From positions 79,757 through 143,756 of the forward strand of contig DHAE01000019.1 of the NCBI GenBank assembly GCA_002397315.1: a stretch of DNA of 64,000 nucleotides. The letters are read 5' to 3'. The DNA comes from Comamonadaceae bacterium UBA4962. Lineage in GTDB: Bacteria; Pseudomonadota; Gammaproteobacteria; Burkholderiales; Burkholderiaceae_C. Below, in pieces: positions 8,328 through 17,675 of the stretch. The notes under the pieces are model-generated. The model saw only the letters and a list, made by a program, of their open reading frames with translations. It did not search any database and was not told the DNA's origin. The position numbers were made by a program, and so were the translations under genes. Numbering within the stretch: the stretch's first letter is position 1; the number at the start of each line of letters is the position of its first letter.

Positions 8328-9035
8328 TCAGCCCAGGCGGTGGGAGCGCGCCGCGAATTCGCGGCGCTTCCAAAACGCGAACCCTGCCACCAGCAGCGAC
8401 AGCAGCATCAGGCCGTATTCATTCAGCGTGGGAATGTTCGCCACGGATGCGGGTGCGGCCCCGATCTGCACCGTGGGCGGCACGCTGGCGAAATTGCGGG
8501 TGACGGTGGCATTCGGGCCGAGGTTGACCACGGCCGTGCCGCTGGCCGACGTGAGCTGCACCGGTTGTGCCTGGGTGCCCTGGATCGTGAGCGAGCCCAG
8601 CACCGTGATGTTGGCGCCTGCGGGCAGCACGAAGTTGCGGCCCGTCGTGCTCTGCAGCACGAGGTTCTGCACGGTGATGTTGCCGCTGATCTGCGAGGTG
8701 TTGCCCGGATCGCATCCGTCGCGCAGCAAGAGCGTGTTGTTGCCGGTGTTCACCGGACCCGTGGCGATGAGGTCCCCGCCCACCGAGATGGTGCCGCCGG
8801 AACCGGTCACGCTGGAGCCGGAGCCGAACGTGGCGGAGGAGTCCACCGACAGCGTGCCGCCGCTGAGGTTGAGCGTGCCCTGCATGTCCAGGGACGTGCA
8901 GGAAATGTCCACCGCGCCGCCCGGCGGTACGTCGAGCGAGGCGCCTGGCGGGACCACCCACTGGGCTGCGACAGGGCTGCAGAGCGTGAACGCGAGCGCG
9001 GCGCCGGCCAGCCAGCGCAGGGACAATGAACGCAT
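8328..9035 (-). CDS. Secreted beta-rich protein with IPTL-CTERM sorting signal
   Basis: A 235-residue protein. ATG 9035 is chosen because an excellent AGGAGGAG lies just upstream and a Sec signal peptide follows (cleavage near PVAA, residue 24). Residues 30-190 are rich in Gly, Ser, Thr and Val in short repeated strands (LNLSGGTLSVDSS, GGTISVGGDLIAT), which suggests a beta-solenoid. The C-terminus from residue 201 begins IPTLNEYGLMLLSLLVAG and ends with a basic cluster FWKRR. This is the tripartite IPTL-CTERM signal (TIGR04174 as I recall it), here with EYG instead of the usual EWG. Such proteins are processed by a dedicated exosortase (XrtH-type), which is not in this window. It lies 77 bases upstream of the collagen-like gene on the same strand. 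Confidence 0.85.
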   Translation of the reverse strand: MRSLSLRWLAGAALAFTLCSPVAAQWVVPPGASLDVPPGGAVDISCTSLDMQGTLNLSGGTLSVDSSATFGSGSSVTGSGGTISVGGDLIATGPVNTGNNTLLLRDGCDPGNTSQISGNITVQNLVLQSTTGRNFVLPAGANITVLGSLTIQGTQAQPVQLTSASGTAVVNLGPNATVTRNFASVPPTVQIGAAPASVANIPTLNEYGLMLLSLLVAGFAFWKRREFAARSHRLG

Positions 9036-9225
9036 GAAATCTCCTCCTCGAGCCGGTAGCGCCGATGCGATGGCCTGTTCCAGCGGTGTTATGCCAATGA
9101 ACGAGAACGTGTACCTGGCTTGAATTGACCGGGCTTCCCTCTCCACAGCCCCCATAGCCTTTGGCAATGGGTGAATGTGGAACGAACATAAGACAAAATC
9201 CATTACAACCGCTAACTTTTTCGGC
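9036..9225 (-). promoter_or_regulatory. Leader/promoter region of the IPTL-collagen-glycosyltransferase cassette
   Basis: The 190 bases between the exporter permease and the IPTL-CTERM gene include a locally A+T-rich tract at about 9176-9225, unusual for this window. It is the natural place for a promoter driving the cassette toward lower coordinates. I found no hexamer pair with convincing spacing, so the assignment is positional. Confidence 0.3.
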
Positions 9226-11859
9226 TCACCAGTCCTCTTTCACGGAAGATGCCGCCCTGCGGGATGCGGCCGAGTGGCCCGAAAGCCACGCGGCCGCAGT
9301 GCCCGTGCCCACCACGGCGAGACCGAGCAGCGCGAGCCGCGCTGCTGGAAAGCGCAGGTCCATGGTCCAGTGGAAGCTCTGCGGGTTCACCACATACACC
9401 AGCACGGCGGAGAGCGCCCATCCCAGCGCCGTGCCCGCGACCGCGCCCACGGCCGTCCAGGCCGCGCCTTCGCCCGCCACGACGGCGAGGATCTGGGCAC
9501 GCGTCAGGCCCAGGTGGGCGAGCAGGCCGAACTCCTTGCGGCGCACCAGCACCTGGGCCGAGAAGCTGGCGGCGATGCCGAAGAGCCCGATGCCGATGGC
9601 CACGGCCTGCAGCCAGTAAGTGACTGCGAAGCTGCGGTCGAAGAGCGCCAGGGAGCGCTCGCGGATGGCCTGGGCGGAACTGAATTCGAGTGCGGGAGGG
9701 GATGTGGATGTACTTTCCGTCGCCGTTTCCCGCAGCGCGGCCGAGATGGCTGTCTTGAGCGATGCTTCTTCGGCACCGGCTGCAGGCCACACCGCCAGGT
9801 CGTTGATGCGCGCATCCCCCGTGAGACGGATGAAATCCTCACGCTCCATCGCGACAGCGCCGAACTGGCGCACGTAGTCGCGCCAGACACCCGCCACGAA
9901 GAACACCGGAGCCGCACCCTCGGCATGCGGCGCCTGCAGGCCGAAGGCGCGGGACAGCGCCGGCCAGTCCGCGCCTGGGCGAATCCCGTACAGGTCGACG
10001 ATCGCCTCGCTCACGTACACGGCGATGCGACCCTCAGGCACGGGCAGGGGACCCTCGCGGAGCGGAAGCGTCTGGTCCGCGCCGCGCCCGAATGGACGGG
10101 CGATCAGGGCGACCGGCGGACGCGCGGGGTCGAGCAGCAGGCTGCTGACGCGCAGCGCTTCGGCGCGCTCCACGCCCGGCAGGCCCGCCACCGTACGGTC
10201 CCAGCCAGGAGGGAGCGCGGCACTGTCGTCGCCGGACGTGGCACCCGCGGCCCGCACGTAGAGTGGAGCGGGCAGCGCCGCGTCGAGCCATTGCATGACC
10301 GAGCCACGGAAGCTGGCCACCATCACCGTGAGCGCGACGGACAGCGCCAGGCTCGCGACCACGCCGCCCACCGCCACGGCCGCCATGCCGTGCATGCGGC
10401 GCGCACGCTCGACCGCGAGCATGGGCAATGCGCGTTGGGCCGCCCAGGGCGCGAGCAGGCCCAGCAGGCCGCGCACCAGCAGCGGCAGCAGGCCGATGCC
10501 GCCCACCAGCAGCAGCGCGACGGAGGCGTAGGCCGCCAGCGGCAGGCCGGCCACCGGGGGCGCGAAGGCCAGCGCGGCCCCGGCGGCCACGGCCAGGGCG
10601 GGTGGCGCCAGGCGGGCGCGGGTGCCACCCGCCGTTCCCAGGCCCTTCAGCGCCTGGGCCGGCGCCAGCCGTTCAGCCGTGCGCGCGGGCCACCAGCCGC
10701 CCACCACGGCGGCGGCGGTGCCGAGCAGCCCGTAGAGCAGCGCGCCGCCGGGGCTCCACTGCAGCGAGGGCCGCACGCCTTCGAAGTAGCCCCCGCCGAG
10801 ATCGCCGCCCATCCATCGCAGGGCCAGTCGGGCCAGTGCCGTGCCCAGGGCGATGCCCGCCGCGCTACCCGCCGCGCCCAGCACGGCCGATTCGGCCAGG
10901 ACGAGGCCCCGGCGCATGCGTGGCGTGGCGCCGAGCACGCCCAGCAGTGCGAATTGCGGCGCGCGTTGCGCCACGCTGAGTGCGAGCACCGAGAACACCA
11001 GGTAAGCGCCCGTGAACAGCGCTACGAGCGCCAGCACGGTCAGGTTCACGCGGTAGGCGCGGGAGAGGTCGTCCGTGCGCTGCGCGGTGTCCTGCGGGCG
11101 CACCACCGCGATACCTGCCGCGGCCTCGGACGCCAGTCCGGCCGCCTGCAGCAGGCCGGGCAGGGCCGCCTGGAAATCCTCGACGCGCTGGCCCGGCCGC
11201 AATTGCACGTCGATGCGGCTCAGCCGGCCGATGCGGCCGAAGAAGTCCTGCGCGGCGCCGATGTCCATCACGGCCAGCGGAGGGCCGCCCGCCGCCACCG
11301 TGCCCGCGACCTGGGCGGGGGCCGCGGTGGTCCCGCTGCGCAGCATCACCGTGGCGCGCCGGTCCGCGCTCTGCGCATCTCCGAGCCCCAGCGCCTGGAG
11401 CGCGGCAGGGTTGAGGAACACGGTGCCGGGCGACAGCATCGCCAGCCGGTCCGCGTCCGGGAAGGACCGGGGCGCCAGTTCCGGCGCCATGCCACCGAGC
11501 AGCAGGGCATCCGCGCCCACCACGCGCAAGGCCACCGGAGTCGCCGTCGGCGCGTCACCGTCGCGGCGCGCCTGCGCGGCGAACTCCAGCACCGGCCCGG
11601 CGCGGGCCACCATCGGGTGGGCCGCCACCCGTCCGTAAAGGCCTTCGGGCAGATCGCCCTGCACGGCGCGCAGTTGCAGATCCGGCTGGCCGCTCGCCGC
11701 GCGCACGGCCTGGCCGAATTCCGACAGGGCAGAGGCATGGATCAGGTGTACGGCGAATGCCAGGGCCACGCCGAGCATCACCGCGGCGGCCGCCACGGCG
11801 GCGCGCCAGGGGTGGCGGCGCAGTTCCTGCCAGGAGAAGGTGCGGAGCAAGGCGAGCAT
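9226..11859 (-). CDS. ABC exporter permease, FtsX/MacB family (AttFG-like)
   Basis: An 877-residue inner-membrane protein with one N-terminal transmembrane helix (residues about 18-42), a large periplasmic region, an FtsX block of three helices near 270-400, further helices near 420-500, a second periplasmic region and a final FtsX block of three helices near 750-870. Two FtsX modules in one chain fit a fused AttF-AttG-type permease of the MacB/LolCE superfamily. These proteins work mechanically with an ATPase to move lipids, lipoproteins or peptides in the periplasm. The ATPase gene lies 52 bases upstream on the same strand. The normal third partner, an AttH-like protein, is about 4.4 kb downstream at 3727-4869. 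Confidence 0.88.
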   Translation of the reverse strand: MLALLRTFSWQELRRHPWRAAVAAAAVMLGVALAFAVHLIHASALSEFGQAVRAASGQPDLQLRAVQGDLPEGLYGRVAAHPMVARAGPVLEFAAQARRDGDAPTATPVALRVVGADALLLGGMAPELAPRSFPDADRLAMLSPGTVFLNPAALQALGLGDAQSADRRATVMLRSGTTAAPAQVAGTVAAGGPPLAVMDIGAAQDFFGRIGRLSRIDVQLRPGQRVEDFQAALPGLLQAAGLASEAAAGIAVVRPQDTAQRTDDLSRAYRVNLTVLALVALFTGAYLVFSVLALSVAQRAPQFALLGVLGATPRMRRGLVLAESAVLGAAGSAAGIALGTALARLALRWMGGDLGGGYFEGVRPSLQWSPGGALLYGLLGTAAAVVGGWWPARTAERLAPAQALKGLGTAGGTRARLAPPALAVAAGAALAFAPPVAGLPLAAYASVALLLVGGIGLLPLLVRGLLGLLAPWAAQRALPMLAVERARRMHGMAAVAVGGVVASLALSVALTVMVASFRGSVMQWLDAALPAPLYVRAAGATSGDDSAALPPGWDRTVAGLPGVERAEALRVSSLLLDPARPPVALIARPFGRGADQTLPLREGPLPVPEGRIAVYVSEAIVDLYGIRPGADWPALSRAFGLQAPHAEGAAPVFFVAGVWRDYVRQFGAVAMEREDFIRLTGDARINDLAVWPAAGAEEASLKTAISAALRETATESTSTSPPALEFSSAQAIRERSLALFDRSFAVTYWLQAVAIGIGLFGIAASFSAQVLVRRKEFGLLAHLGLTRAQILAVVAGEGAAWTAVGAVAGTALGWALSAVLVYVVNPQSFHWTMDLRFPAARLALLGLAVVGTGTAAAWLSGHSAASRRAASSVKEDW

Positions 11860-11911
11860 GCGGCGATTGTGGGGGGCCCTGCACCCCAGTGCCGGGGGAC
11901 GCCGGGCCGAT

Positions 11912-12625
11912 TCAGCCCGCGGGCGTGCCGCCGTCTTCCGACCGCATGCCGTCGGCCGTCAGCCGCAGCATGCGGTCGGCGCGCTGCGCCGCAGCCTGCG
12001 AATGGGTGACGAGCACCATCGCGGCCCCGTGGTCGCGCGTCTGCGCCACGAGCAGATCCATCACGCGCCCGGCAGTGGCGGGGTCGAGGTTGCCCGTGGG
12101 TTCGTCGGCCAGCAGCAGGCTGGGCCCATGCACCAGGGCACGGGCGATCGCCACGCGCTGCAACTGGCCGCCACTCAATTGCTGCGGCAACCGCGCGCCC
12201 AGGCCCTCCAGGCCCACGGCCTCCAGCATGCGCTCCACGCGCACGGGTTCTTTGCGGCCCAGCAGCATCAGGGGCAGTGCCACGTTCTGCGCCACGTCCA
12301 GGTGCGGCAGCACGTGGAACGCCTGGAACACGAAGCCCACGTGGGCACGCCGCCAGCGGGCGCGCTGCGTCTCGCCCAGTGCACCCAGATCGGTCGCGCC
12401 GTGGTGCACGCTGCCGGCCTGCCAGTCGTCCAGCCCGGCGAGACAGTTGAGCAGGGTGGATTTCCCCACGCCGGATTCACCGACGATGGCGACGAATTCA
12501 CCGGGGCGCACGGCGAGATCCACGTCGCGGAAGGCGGGCGTGCCCGTGCCGTAGTGCCGCGCCAGGCCGCGTACCTGCAGCAGTGGAGGGGCGGCGGACG
12601 GTGCGGTATGCACGCCGGTCGTCAT
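11912..12625 (-). CDS. ABC transporter ATP-binding protein, LolD/MacB type (AttE-like)
   Basis: A 237-residue ATPase with all expected motifs: Walker A GESGVGKST at 49-57, Q-loop near 101 (VFQAFHVLPH), signature LSGGQ at 150-154, Walker B LLLADEPT at 170-177 and an H-loop in VLVTHS near 207. The sequence and length match the LolD/MacB class, which partners with FtsX permeases. Its ATG overlaps the TGA of miaA in an ATGA arrangement (12622-12625), so translation is probably coupled to miaA. It is followed by the 877-residue permease. The transported substrate is unknown; by family, extraction or transfer of a lipid or lipoprotein in the envelope is likely. Confidence 0.92.
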   Translation of the reverse strand: MTTGVHTAPSAAPPLLQVRGLARHYGTGTPAFRDVDLAVRPGEFVAIVGESGVGKSTLLNCLAGLDDWQAGSVHHGATDLGALGETQRARWRRAHVGFVFQAFHVLPHLDVAQNVALPLMLLGRKEPVRVERMLEAVGLEGLGARLPQQLSGGQLQRVAIARALVHGPSLLLADEPTGNLDPATAGRVMDLLVAQTRDHGAAMVLVTHSQAAAQRADRMLRLTADGMRSEDGGTPAG

Positions 12626-13674
12626 GCCGCCACCCCGAGCGCATCCAGCGCGGCCGCCACCCAGCGCTCGGTGGCCTGCGGCGCATCGCAGGCGATCGCG
12701 TGGCGCCAGGGCATGCTGCGCAGCCAGGTGACCTGCCGTTTGGCGAGCTGCCGCGTGGCCGCGATGCCGCGTTCGCGCAGTTCCGCGAGCGGTAGCCGGC
12801 CGGTACGCGCTTCTTCGTCAAGCGCCTCCCAGGCCTGGCGGTAGCCCACGCAGCGCATCGAAGGCAGGTCGGGATGCAGATCGCCGCGCGCGCGCAGGCG
12901 GCGGACTTCGTCCACGAAACCCTCGTTCAGCATCGCATCGAAGCGCTGGGCGATGCGCGCGTGCAGCCAGGTGCGGTCTTCCGGCTCCAGCGAAAAGAGC
13001 GGCATGGGGGGGCGTGCAGTGTCTGCCGCTTCGCCCACGGTGCGGGAGCGGGTGTGAAAGCTCGACAGCGGGCGGCCGGAGACATGCCAGACTTCCAGCG
13101 CACGCTGTATGCGCTGGCTGTCCCCAGGCGCGAGCCGGGCAGCGGTCTGCGGGTCCACACGGGCCAGTTCGGCATGCAGGGCGGGCCAGCCCTCGGCCGC
13201 GGCCCGGGCTTCCAGCCGCGCGCGCACGGCGGGGTCGGCAGGCGGCATGTCGTCGATGCCGTCCCACAGGGCCTTGAAGTAGAGCATCGTGCCGCCCACC
13301 AGCAGCGGCAGCGCGCCGCGTGCCTGGATCTCGCGCACCAGCCGCTGCGCATCGGCCACGAACTCGGCTGCGCTGTAGGCCTGCAGCGGATCGCGGATGT
13401 CGATCAGGTGGTGCGGCACGGCGGCCCGTTCGGCGGCCGTCGGCTTGGCCGTGCCGATGTCCATGCCGCGGTACACCAGCGCCGAATCCACGCTCACGAT
13501 CTCCACGGGCCGATGCGGCGCGAGCGCGCGCGCCAGGGCGAGCGCTCCGGCCGTCTTGCCCGATGCGGTGGGGCCCGCGAGCGCGATGCAGGAAGGAAGC
13601 GCCGGAGCGGCCGTGCGGCGGGCCGCGGAAGGCGCCGGCACGGTGGTGGCCGGCAGGGAAGGGGAGAGCGACAT
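12622..13674 (-). CDS. miaA: tRNA dimethylallyltransferase
   Basis: A 350-residue enzyme that adds the dimethylallyl group to A37 of tRNAs reading codons starting with U, the first step to ms2i6A. The P-loop GPTASGKT lies at 34-41, followed by the family blocks SVDSALVYRGMDIGTAKPT and PHHLIDIRDP, and the C-terminal region CVGYRQAWE is present. ATG 13674 is chosen because homologues start close to the P-loop; the N-terminal 30 residues are a Pro/Ala-rich extension. The stop overlaps the start of the ABC ATPase by four bases. In many proteobacteria miaA follows mutL directly; here they are on the same strand but 4.7 kb apart. Confidence 0.96.
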   Translation of the reverse strand: MSLSPSLPATTVPAPSAARRTAAPALPSCIALAGPTASGKTAGALALARALAPHRPVEIVSVDSALVYRGMDIGTAKPTAAERAAVPHHLIDIRDPLQAYSAAEFVADAQRLVREIQARGALPLLVGGTMLYFKALWDGIDDMPPADPAVRARLEARAAAEGWPALHAELARVDPQTAARLAPGDSQRIQRALEVWHVSGRPLSSFHTRSRTVGEAADTARPPMPLFSLEPEDRTWLHARIAQRFDAMLNEGFVDEVRRLRARGDLHPDLPSMRCVGYRQAWEALDEEARTGRLPLAELRERGIAATRQLAKRQVTWLRSMPWRHAIACDAPQATERWVAAALDALGVAA

Positions 13675-13724
13675 GATCCCCTGGAGCGTACCAGCGCGCG
13701 GTGCCCACCCGCGGCACGCGGAAA

Positions 13725-14591
<867 letters not shown>

Positions 14592-14641
14592 GGTTTTCCT
14601 TGTGGCAAGTGGATGAGGACGCCACAATAGCCTGCATGCAA

Positions 14642-14673
14642 ACTTTTAGTAAGTACCAACAAAAAGGTAAGTA
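14642..14673. promoter_or_regulatory. Candidate HxlR operator/promoter between qorB and hxlR
   Basis: This A+T-rich stretch contains the direct repeat GTAAGTA at 14649-14655 and 14667-14673 (18 bases apart) and a small palindrome ACTT-N5-AAGT at 14642-14654. Its position between two divergent genes and the local base composition fit an operator for the adjacent HxlR protein, but binding is not shown. Confidence 0.45.
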
Positions 14674-15126
14674 ATGAGCGAAGCTTCCCTGGATGCACAC
14701 GCCATGCCCGCCATGGGACCGGCCGCCGAACCCTCCCCGCCCCTCGCCGAGCTGATGCGGCGTGGCGACGTGCTGTCGCCGTCCTGTCCCGCCCGGGAGA
14801 TCCTGCAGCACGTCACCAGCCGCTGGGGTGTGCTGGTGCTGGTGGCGCTGCAGGGCGGAACGTTGCGGTTCAGCGAACTGCGCCGCAAGGTGGGTGTGGT
14901 GAGTGAGCGCATGCTCGCGCAGACGCTGCAGGTGCTGGAACGCGATGGTTTCGTGGAACGCCGGGCGTATCCCGTCGTGCCGCCCCATGTGGACTACCGG
15001 TTGACGCCTCTCGGGCATGAGGTCGGCCTGCACGTGCAGGCGCTCGCGGACTGGATCGGCGGGCACCTGCCGGAGATATTGGCGGCACGTGTGCAGGTGG
15101 GGGGCACTGCGCTGCCGAAGGACTGA
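14674..15126 (+). CDS. HxlR-family winged-helix transcriptional regulator
   Basis: A 150-residue DNA-binding protein. Residues 38-130 form the HxlR winged helix, with CPAREILQHVTSRWGVLVLVAL, the recognition-helix region LRRKVGVVSERMLAQTLQVLE and the wing YPVVPPHVDYRLT. Cys38 stands just before the domain, where YodB and QorR regulators have the redox-sensing cysteine. ATG 14674 has AAAGG six bases upstream. It is divergent from the QorB-like gene, so the likely circuit is repression of both genes, relieved when quinones, diamide or other electrophiles modify the cysteine. The sensing chemistry is inferred from the family. Confidence 0.9.
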   Translation: MSEASLDAHAMPAMGPAAEPSPPLAELMRRGDVLSPSCPAREILQHVTSRWGVLVLVALQGGTLRFSELRRKVGVVSERMLAQTLQVLERDGFVERRAYPVVPPHVDYRLTPLGHEVGLHVQALADWIGGHLPEILAARVQVGGTALPKD

Positions 15127-15196
15127 CGCTCCACCAAGGGTGCGGCATGGAACCGCCCGTGCGGCCTGCCATGCCGCACCGCGGGCAGAGGCCGGA

Positions 15197-16090
15197 TCAG
15201 GCCGCAGTGCCTGCCGCGGAGGCCCGCGGCGCCGGCGCGCGTGCAGGCACGGGCACGGCGGGCAACCGGAACAGATCCGCCAGCGCCTCCCGGTACTGCG
15301 CCTCGCCCACGGTGTTCGTGCTGTGGTGGGTGCCGCCCTCCACGAGGACGAAGCGCTTCGGACCCTGCGCCGCTTCGTAGAGGCGCCGGCCCAAGGAGGG
15401 CGGGATCAGGCTGTCGTCGCTGCCGTGCACCACCAGCAGCGGCGAACCGATGTGCGCCACCTTGCGGATCGATTCGAAACGCTGCGTGATCAGGCCCGAG
15501 ATCGGCAGCCAGCCCCATTTGAACGTGGCCACCACCTCGGGAATGTTGGTGAACGTGCCTTCCACGATGGTGCCTTTTTCGTCCGGCACCATGGCGGCGA
15601 GATCGATGGCGATGGCGCCGCCCAGCGAATGGCCGAAGATGTAGCGCTGCGACTGGGGCTCGCGCGTGGCCAGCCAGTCCCAGGCTGCCCGGGCGTCTTC
15701 CAGCGCCGTTGCCTCCGAGGGCAGGGCCGGGCTGCTGCGCCCGAAGCCGCGGTAATCCACCGCCAGCACCGAGAAGCCCATGTCGTGCATGCGCCGGATG
15801 CGGCCGGCCGAGCCGGAGACGTTCCACCGTGCGCCGTGCAGGTACAGCAGCACGGGCGCGCCGGCCCGCTCGGAAGGCATCCAGAGCCCGTGCAGCTTCT
15901 CCGGCTTGCCCGTGGCGCGCGAATCGAAGGCGATCCACACGTCCTGCATGTCGTCGGTCGATTGTGCGCCTCCCCATGCCCGGTCGCTGGGCTGGAAGAT
16001 CCATTCGCGCTGTTTGGCATCGAGGGTGGCGCAGCCCGCCGTCACTGCGAGGGCGAGCGCGAGGGAGGAGAGAAGGGGCCAGCGTTTCAT
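15197..16090 (-). CDS. Alpha/beta hydrolase lipoprotein
   Basis: A 297-residue hydrolase. The N-terminus MKRWPLLSSLALALAVTAGC is a lipoprotein signal with lipobox cysteine at residue 20, so the protein is probably anchored in the outer or inner membrane facing the periplasm. The fold carries an oxyanion region LYLHGARWN, nucleophile elbow GHSLGG with Ser155, acid in VHGSDDSLIP (Asp225 or 226) and base in GGTHHST (His255 or 256), all consistent with the BEM46/ABHD-type serine hydrolases. Substrate unknown. No clear Shine-Dalgarno precedes ATG 16090; an upstream in-frame ATG near 16171 would give a non-lipoprotein N-terminus and is less likely. It converges on the hxlR gene and diverges from glpQ. 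Confidence 0.85.
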   Translation of the reverse strand: MKRWPLLSSLALALAVTAGCATLDAKQREWIFQPSDRAWGGAQSTDDMQDVWIAFDSRATGKPEKLHGLWMPSERAGAPVLLYLHGARWNVSGSAGRIRRMHDMGFSVLAVDYRGFGRSSPALPSEATALEDARAAWDWLATREPQSQRYIFGHSLGGAIAIDLAAMVPDEKGTIVEGTFTNIPEVVATFKWGWLPISGLITQRFESIRKVAHIGSPLLVVHGSDDSLIPPSLGRRLYEAAQGPKRFVLVEGGTHHSTNTVGEAQYREALADLFRLPAVPVPARAPAPRASAAGTAA

Positions 16091-16402
16091 CGAAAGGAAG
16101 AGAGTCTGGTCGGGGAGTAAAGTTCGGAGGGCCCATGCGGGCGCCAGGGCATGCAGCAAAAAACGCACCATGCAGGCTCCGGTTGACGGGCCGAACCCCG
16201 GAAATACCCTGCGCCCACCCCGTTGATCCGGTGTTCGCAGTCCCGGGCGCCGCGGAGACGGCATGGGCCGGTGCCCCGGGGCTGCCTTCACGGGTGGGCC
16301 GCAGGTGTGATCGCCGGGTCGGGGCGGCGTCACGGAGCCGTCATGGAGCACCGACAGAGTGCATGCGGTAAAACCCATCCATCCATTCACGGGAGAAGAC
16401 GA
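16091..16402. other. 312-base non-coding region between hydrolase and glpQ
   Basis: This gap separates two divergent genes. I see no small ORF with a ribosome site, no RNA gene and no strong inverted repeat. A TAAAAC hexamer at 16369-16374 could be a -10 box for glpQ, with GGGAGAAG at 16391-16398 as its ribosome site, but no matching -35 is evident. Confidence 0.4.
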
Positions 16403-17623
16403 ATGACGAATACGAAGACGACGAAGCGCCCGGCACGCGGCCCGGCCGCTGCACCGCTGCTGTCCGGCCGATCGGCATGGGCCGTGGCGGTGGCCTGCGC
16501 AGCCCTGTCCGCCTGCGGCGGCAACGGCGGCAGCATCCACTCCACCCTCGACGGCTCCAAGCCGTTGGTGATCGGCCACCGCGGCGCCGCCGGCTACCTG
16601 CCCGACCACACGCTGGAGGGCTACCGCCGCGGCATCGAGCTGGGCGCCGACTTCATCGAACCGGACCTGGTGGCGACGAAGGACGGCGTGCTCATCGCGC
16701 GCCACGAGCCCAACATCACCGGTACGACCGACGTGTCGCAGCGCCCCGAATTCGCCAGCCGCAAGACCCGCAAGATGGTGGACGGGGTGCAGGAAGAGGG
16801 CTGGTTCGCCTCCGACTTCACGCTGGCCGAGATCAAGACCCTGCGCGCCATCCAGCCGCTCGCCGATCGCGACCAGTCCTTCAACGGCCGCTTCCAGATC
16901 CCGACGCTGACCGAGGTGCTGGAGCTGGCGCGCACGGAAGGCACGAAGGCCGGCCGCACCGTGGGTGTCTACATCGAAACCAAGCACCCCACCTACCACG
17001 CCAACCTGAACCTGAAGCTCGAAGACCGGCTGCTCGACACCCTCGGGCAGTACGGCTACACCAAGGCCACCTCGCCGGTCATGGTGCAGTCTTTCGAGGT
17101 GTCCAACCTCAAGTACCTGCGCACGAAGACGCAGGTGCGGCTGGTGCAGCTCGTGGACGGCAACGACGTGAAGCCCGACGGCAGCATCGACCTGACGGCT
17201 CCCTACGACAAACCCTACGACTTCGCGGTGGCCGGCGACCGCCGCACCTTCGCCAGCCTGCTCACGCCCGACGGCCTGCGCGAGGTGAAGACCTATGCGG
17301 ACGGCATCGGCCCCTGGAAGCCCTACCTGATCCCGACGCGGCTGCAGGACGCCAACAACGACGGCAAGCCGGACGACCTGAACGGCGACGGCGTCATCGA
17401 CGAGCGCGACCGCATCGTGATGTCGCCCACCCGCGTGGTGGCCGACGCCCACGCGGCCGGCCTGTTCGTGCATCCGTACACGTTCCGCAGCGAGGCCAAG
17501 CGGCTCGCCTCCGACTACCGGGGCGACCCCAAGGCCGAATACCGCCAGTTCTACCAGTTGGGCGTGGACGGCGTGTTCTCGGACTTCCCCGACCAGGCCA
17601 AGGCCGCCCGCGACGCCAACTGA
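16403..17623 (+). CDS. glpQ: Glycerophosphodiester phosphodiesterase, periplasmic GlpQ type
   Basis: A 406-residue enzyme that hydrolyses glycerophosphodiesters to glycerol-3-phosphate and an alcohol. The GDPD barrel starts at VIGHRGAAGYLPDHT with catalytic His59 and Arg60, then metal-binding acidic residues in ADFIEPDLVATKDGVLIARHE. The large GlpQ-type insertion and the C-terminal VDGVFSDFPD are present, so it is the periplasmic rather than the cytoplasmic UgpQ form. The N-terminus ends LSAC at residue 38, a plausible lipobox. A loop NNDGKPDDLNGDGVIDERD near residues 314-332 looks like a calcium-binding dockerin-type pattern. ATG 16403 has GGGAGAAG upstream. It is a single-gene unit, convergent with the frameshifted gene downstream. 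Confidence 0.92.
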   Translation: MTNTKTTKRPARGPAAAPLLSGRSAWAVAVACAALSACGGNGGSIHSTLDGSKPLVIGHRGAAGYLPDHTLEGYRRGIELGADFIEPDLVATKDGVLIARHEPNITGTTDVSQRPEFASRKTRKMVDGVQEEGWFASDFTLAEIKTLRAIQPLADRDQSFNGRFQIPTLTEVLELARTEGTKAGRTVGVYIETKHPTYHANLNLKLEDRLLDTLGQYGYTKATSPVMVQSFEVSNLKYLRTKTQVRLVQLVDGNDVKPDGSIDLTAPYDKPYDFAVAGDRRTFASLLTPDGLREVKTYADGIGPWKPYLIPTRLQDANNDGKPDDLNGDGVIDERDRIVMSPTRVVADAHAAGLFVHPYTFRSEAKRLASDYRGDPKAEYRQFYQLGVDGVFSDFPDQAKAARDAN

Positions 17624-17675
17624 CCACCGGTGGTCCACCCGGCCGCGGCGATCGCTCCGCTCCTGTGGCCCGGTA

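Noticed and set aside
9175..12009. A 944-codon plus-strand open frame opposite the FtsX permease
   Set aside because: Composition is dominated by Arg, Ala, Gly, His and Gln with no family match; the opposite strand codes for a clear ABC permease.
17622..17635. The palindrome GACCACCGGTGGTC overlapping the glpQ stop as terminator
   Set aside because: Seven-pair palindrome without loop or T-tract; it cannot form a useful hairpin and may be chance in GC-rich DNA.
15197..17638. An 813-codon minus-strand frame covering glpQ antisense and the lipoprotein hydrolase
   Set aside because: Only the part from 16090 downward is protein-like, starting with a lipoprotein signal; the rest is antisense to glpQ.
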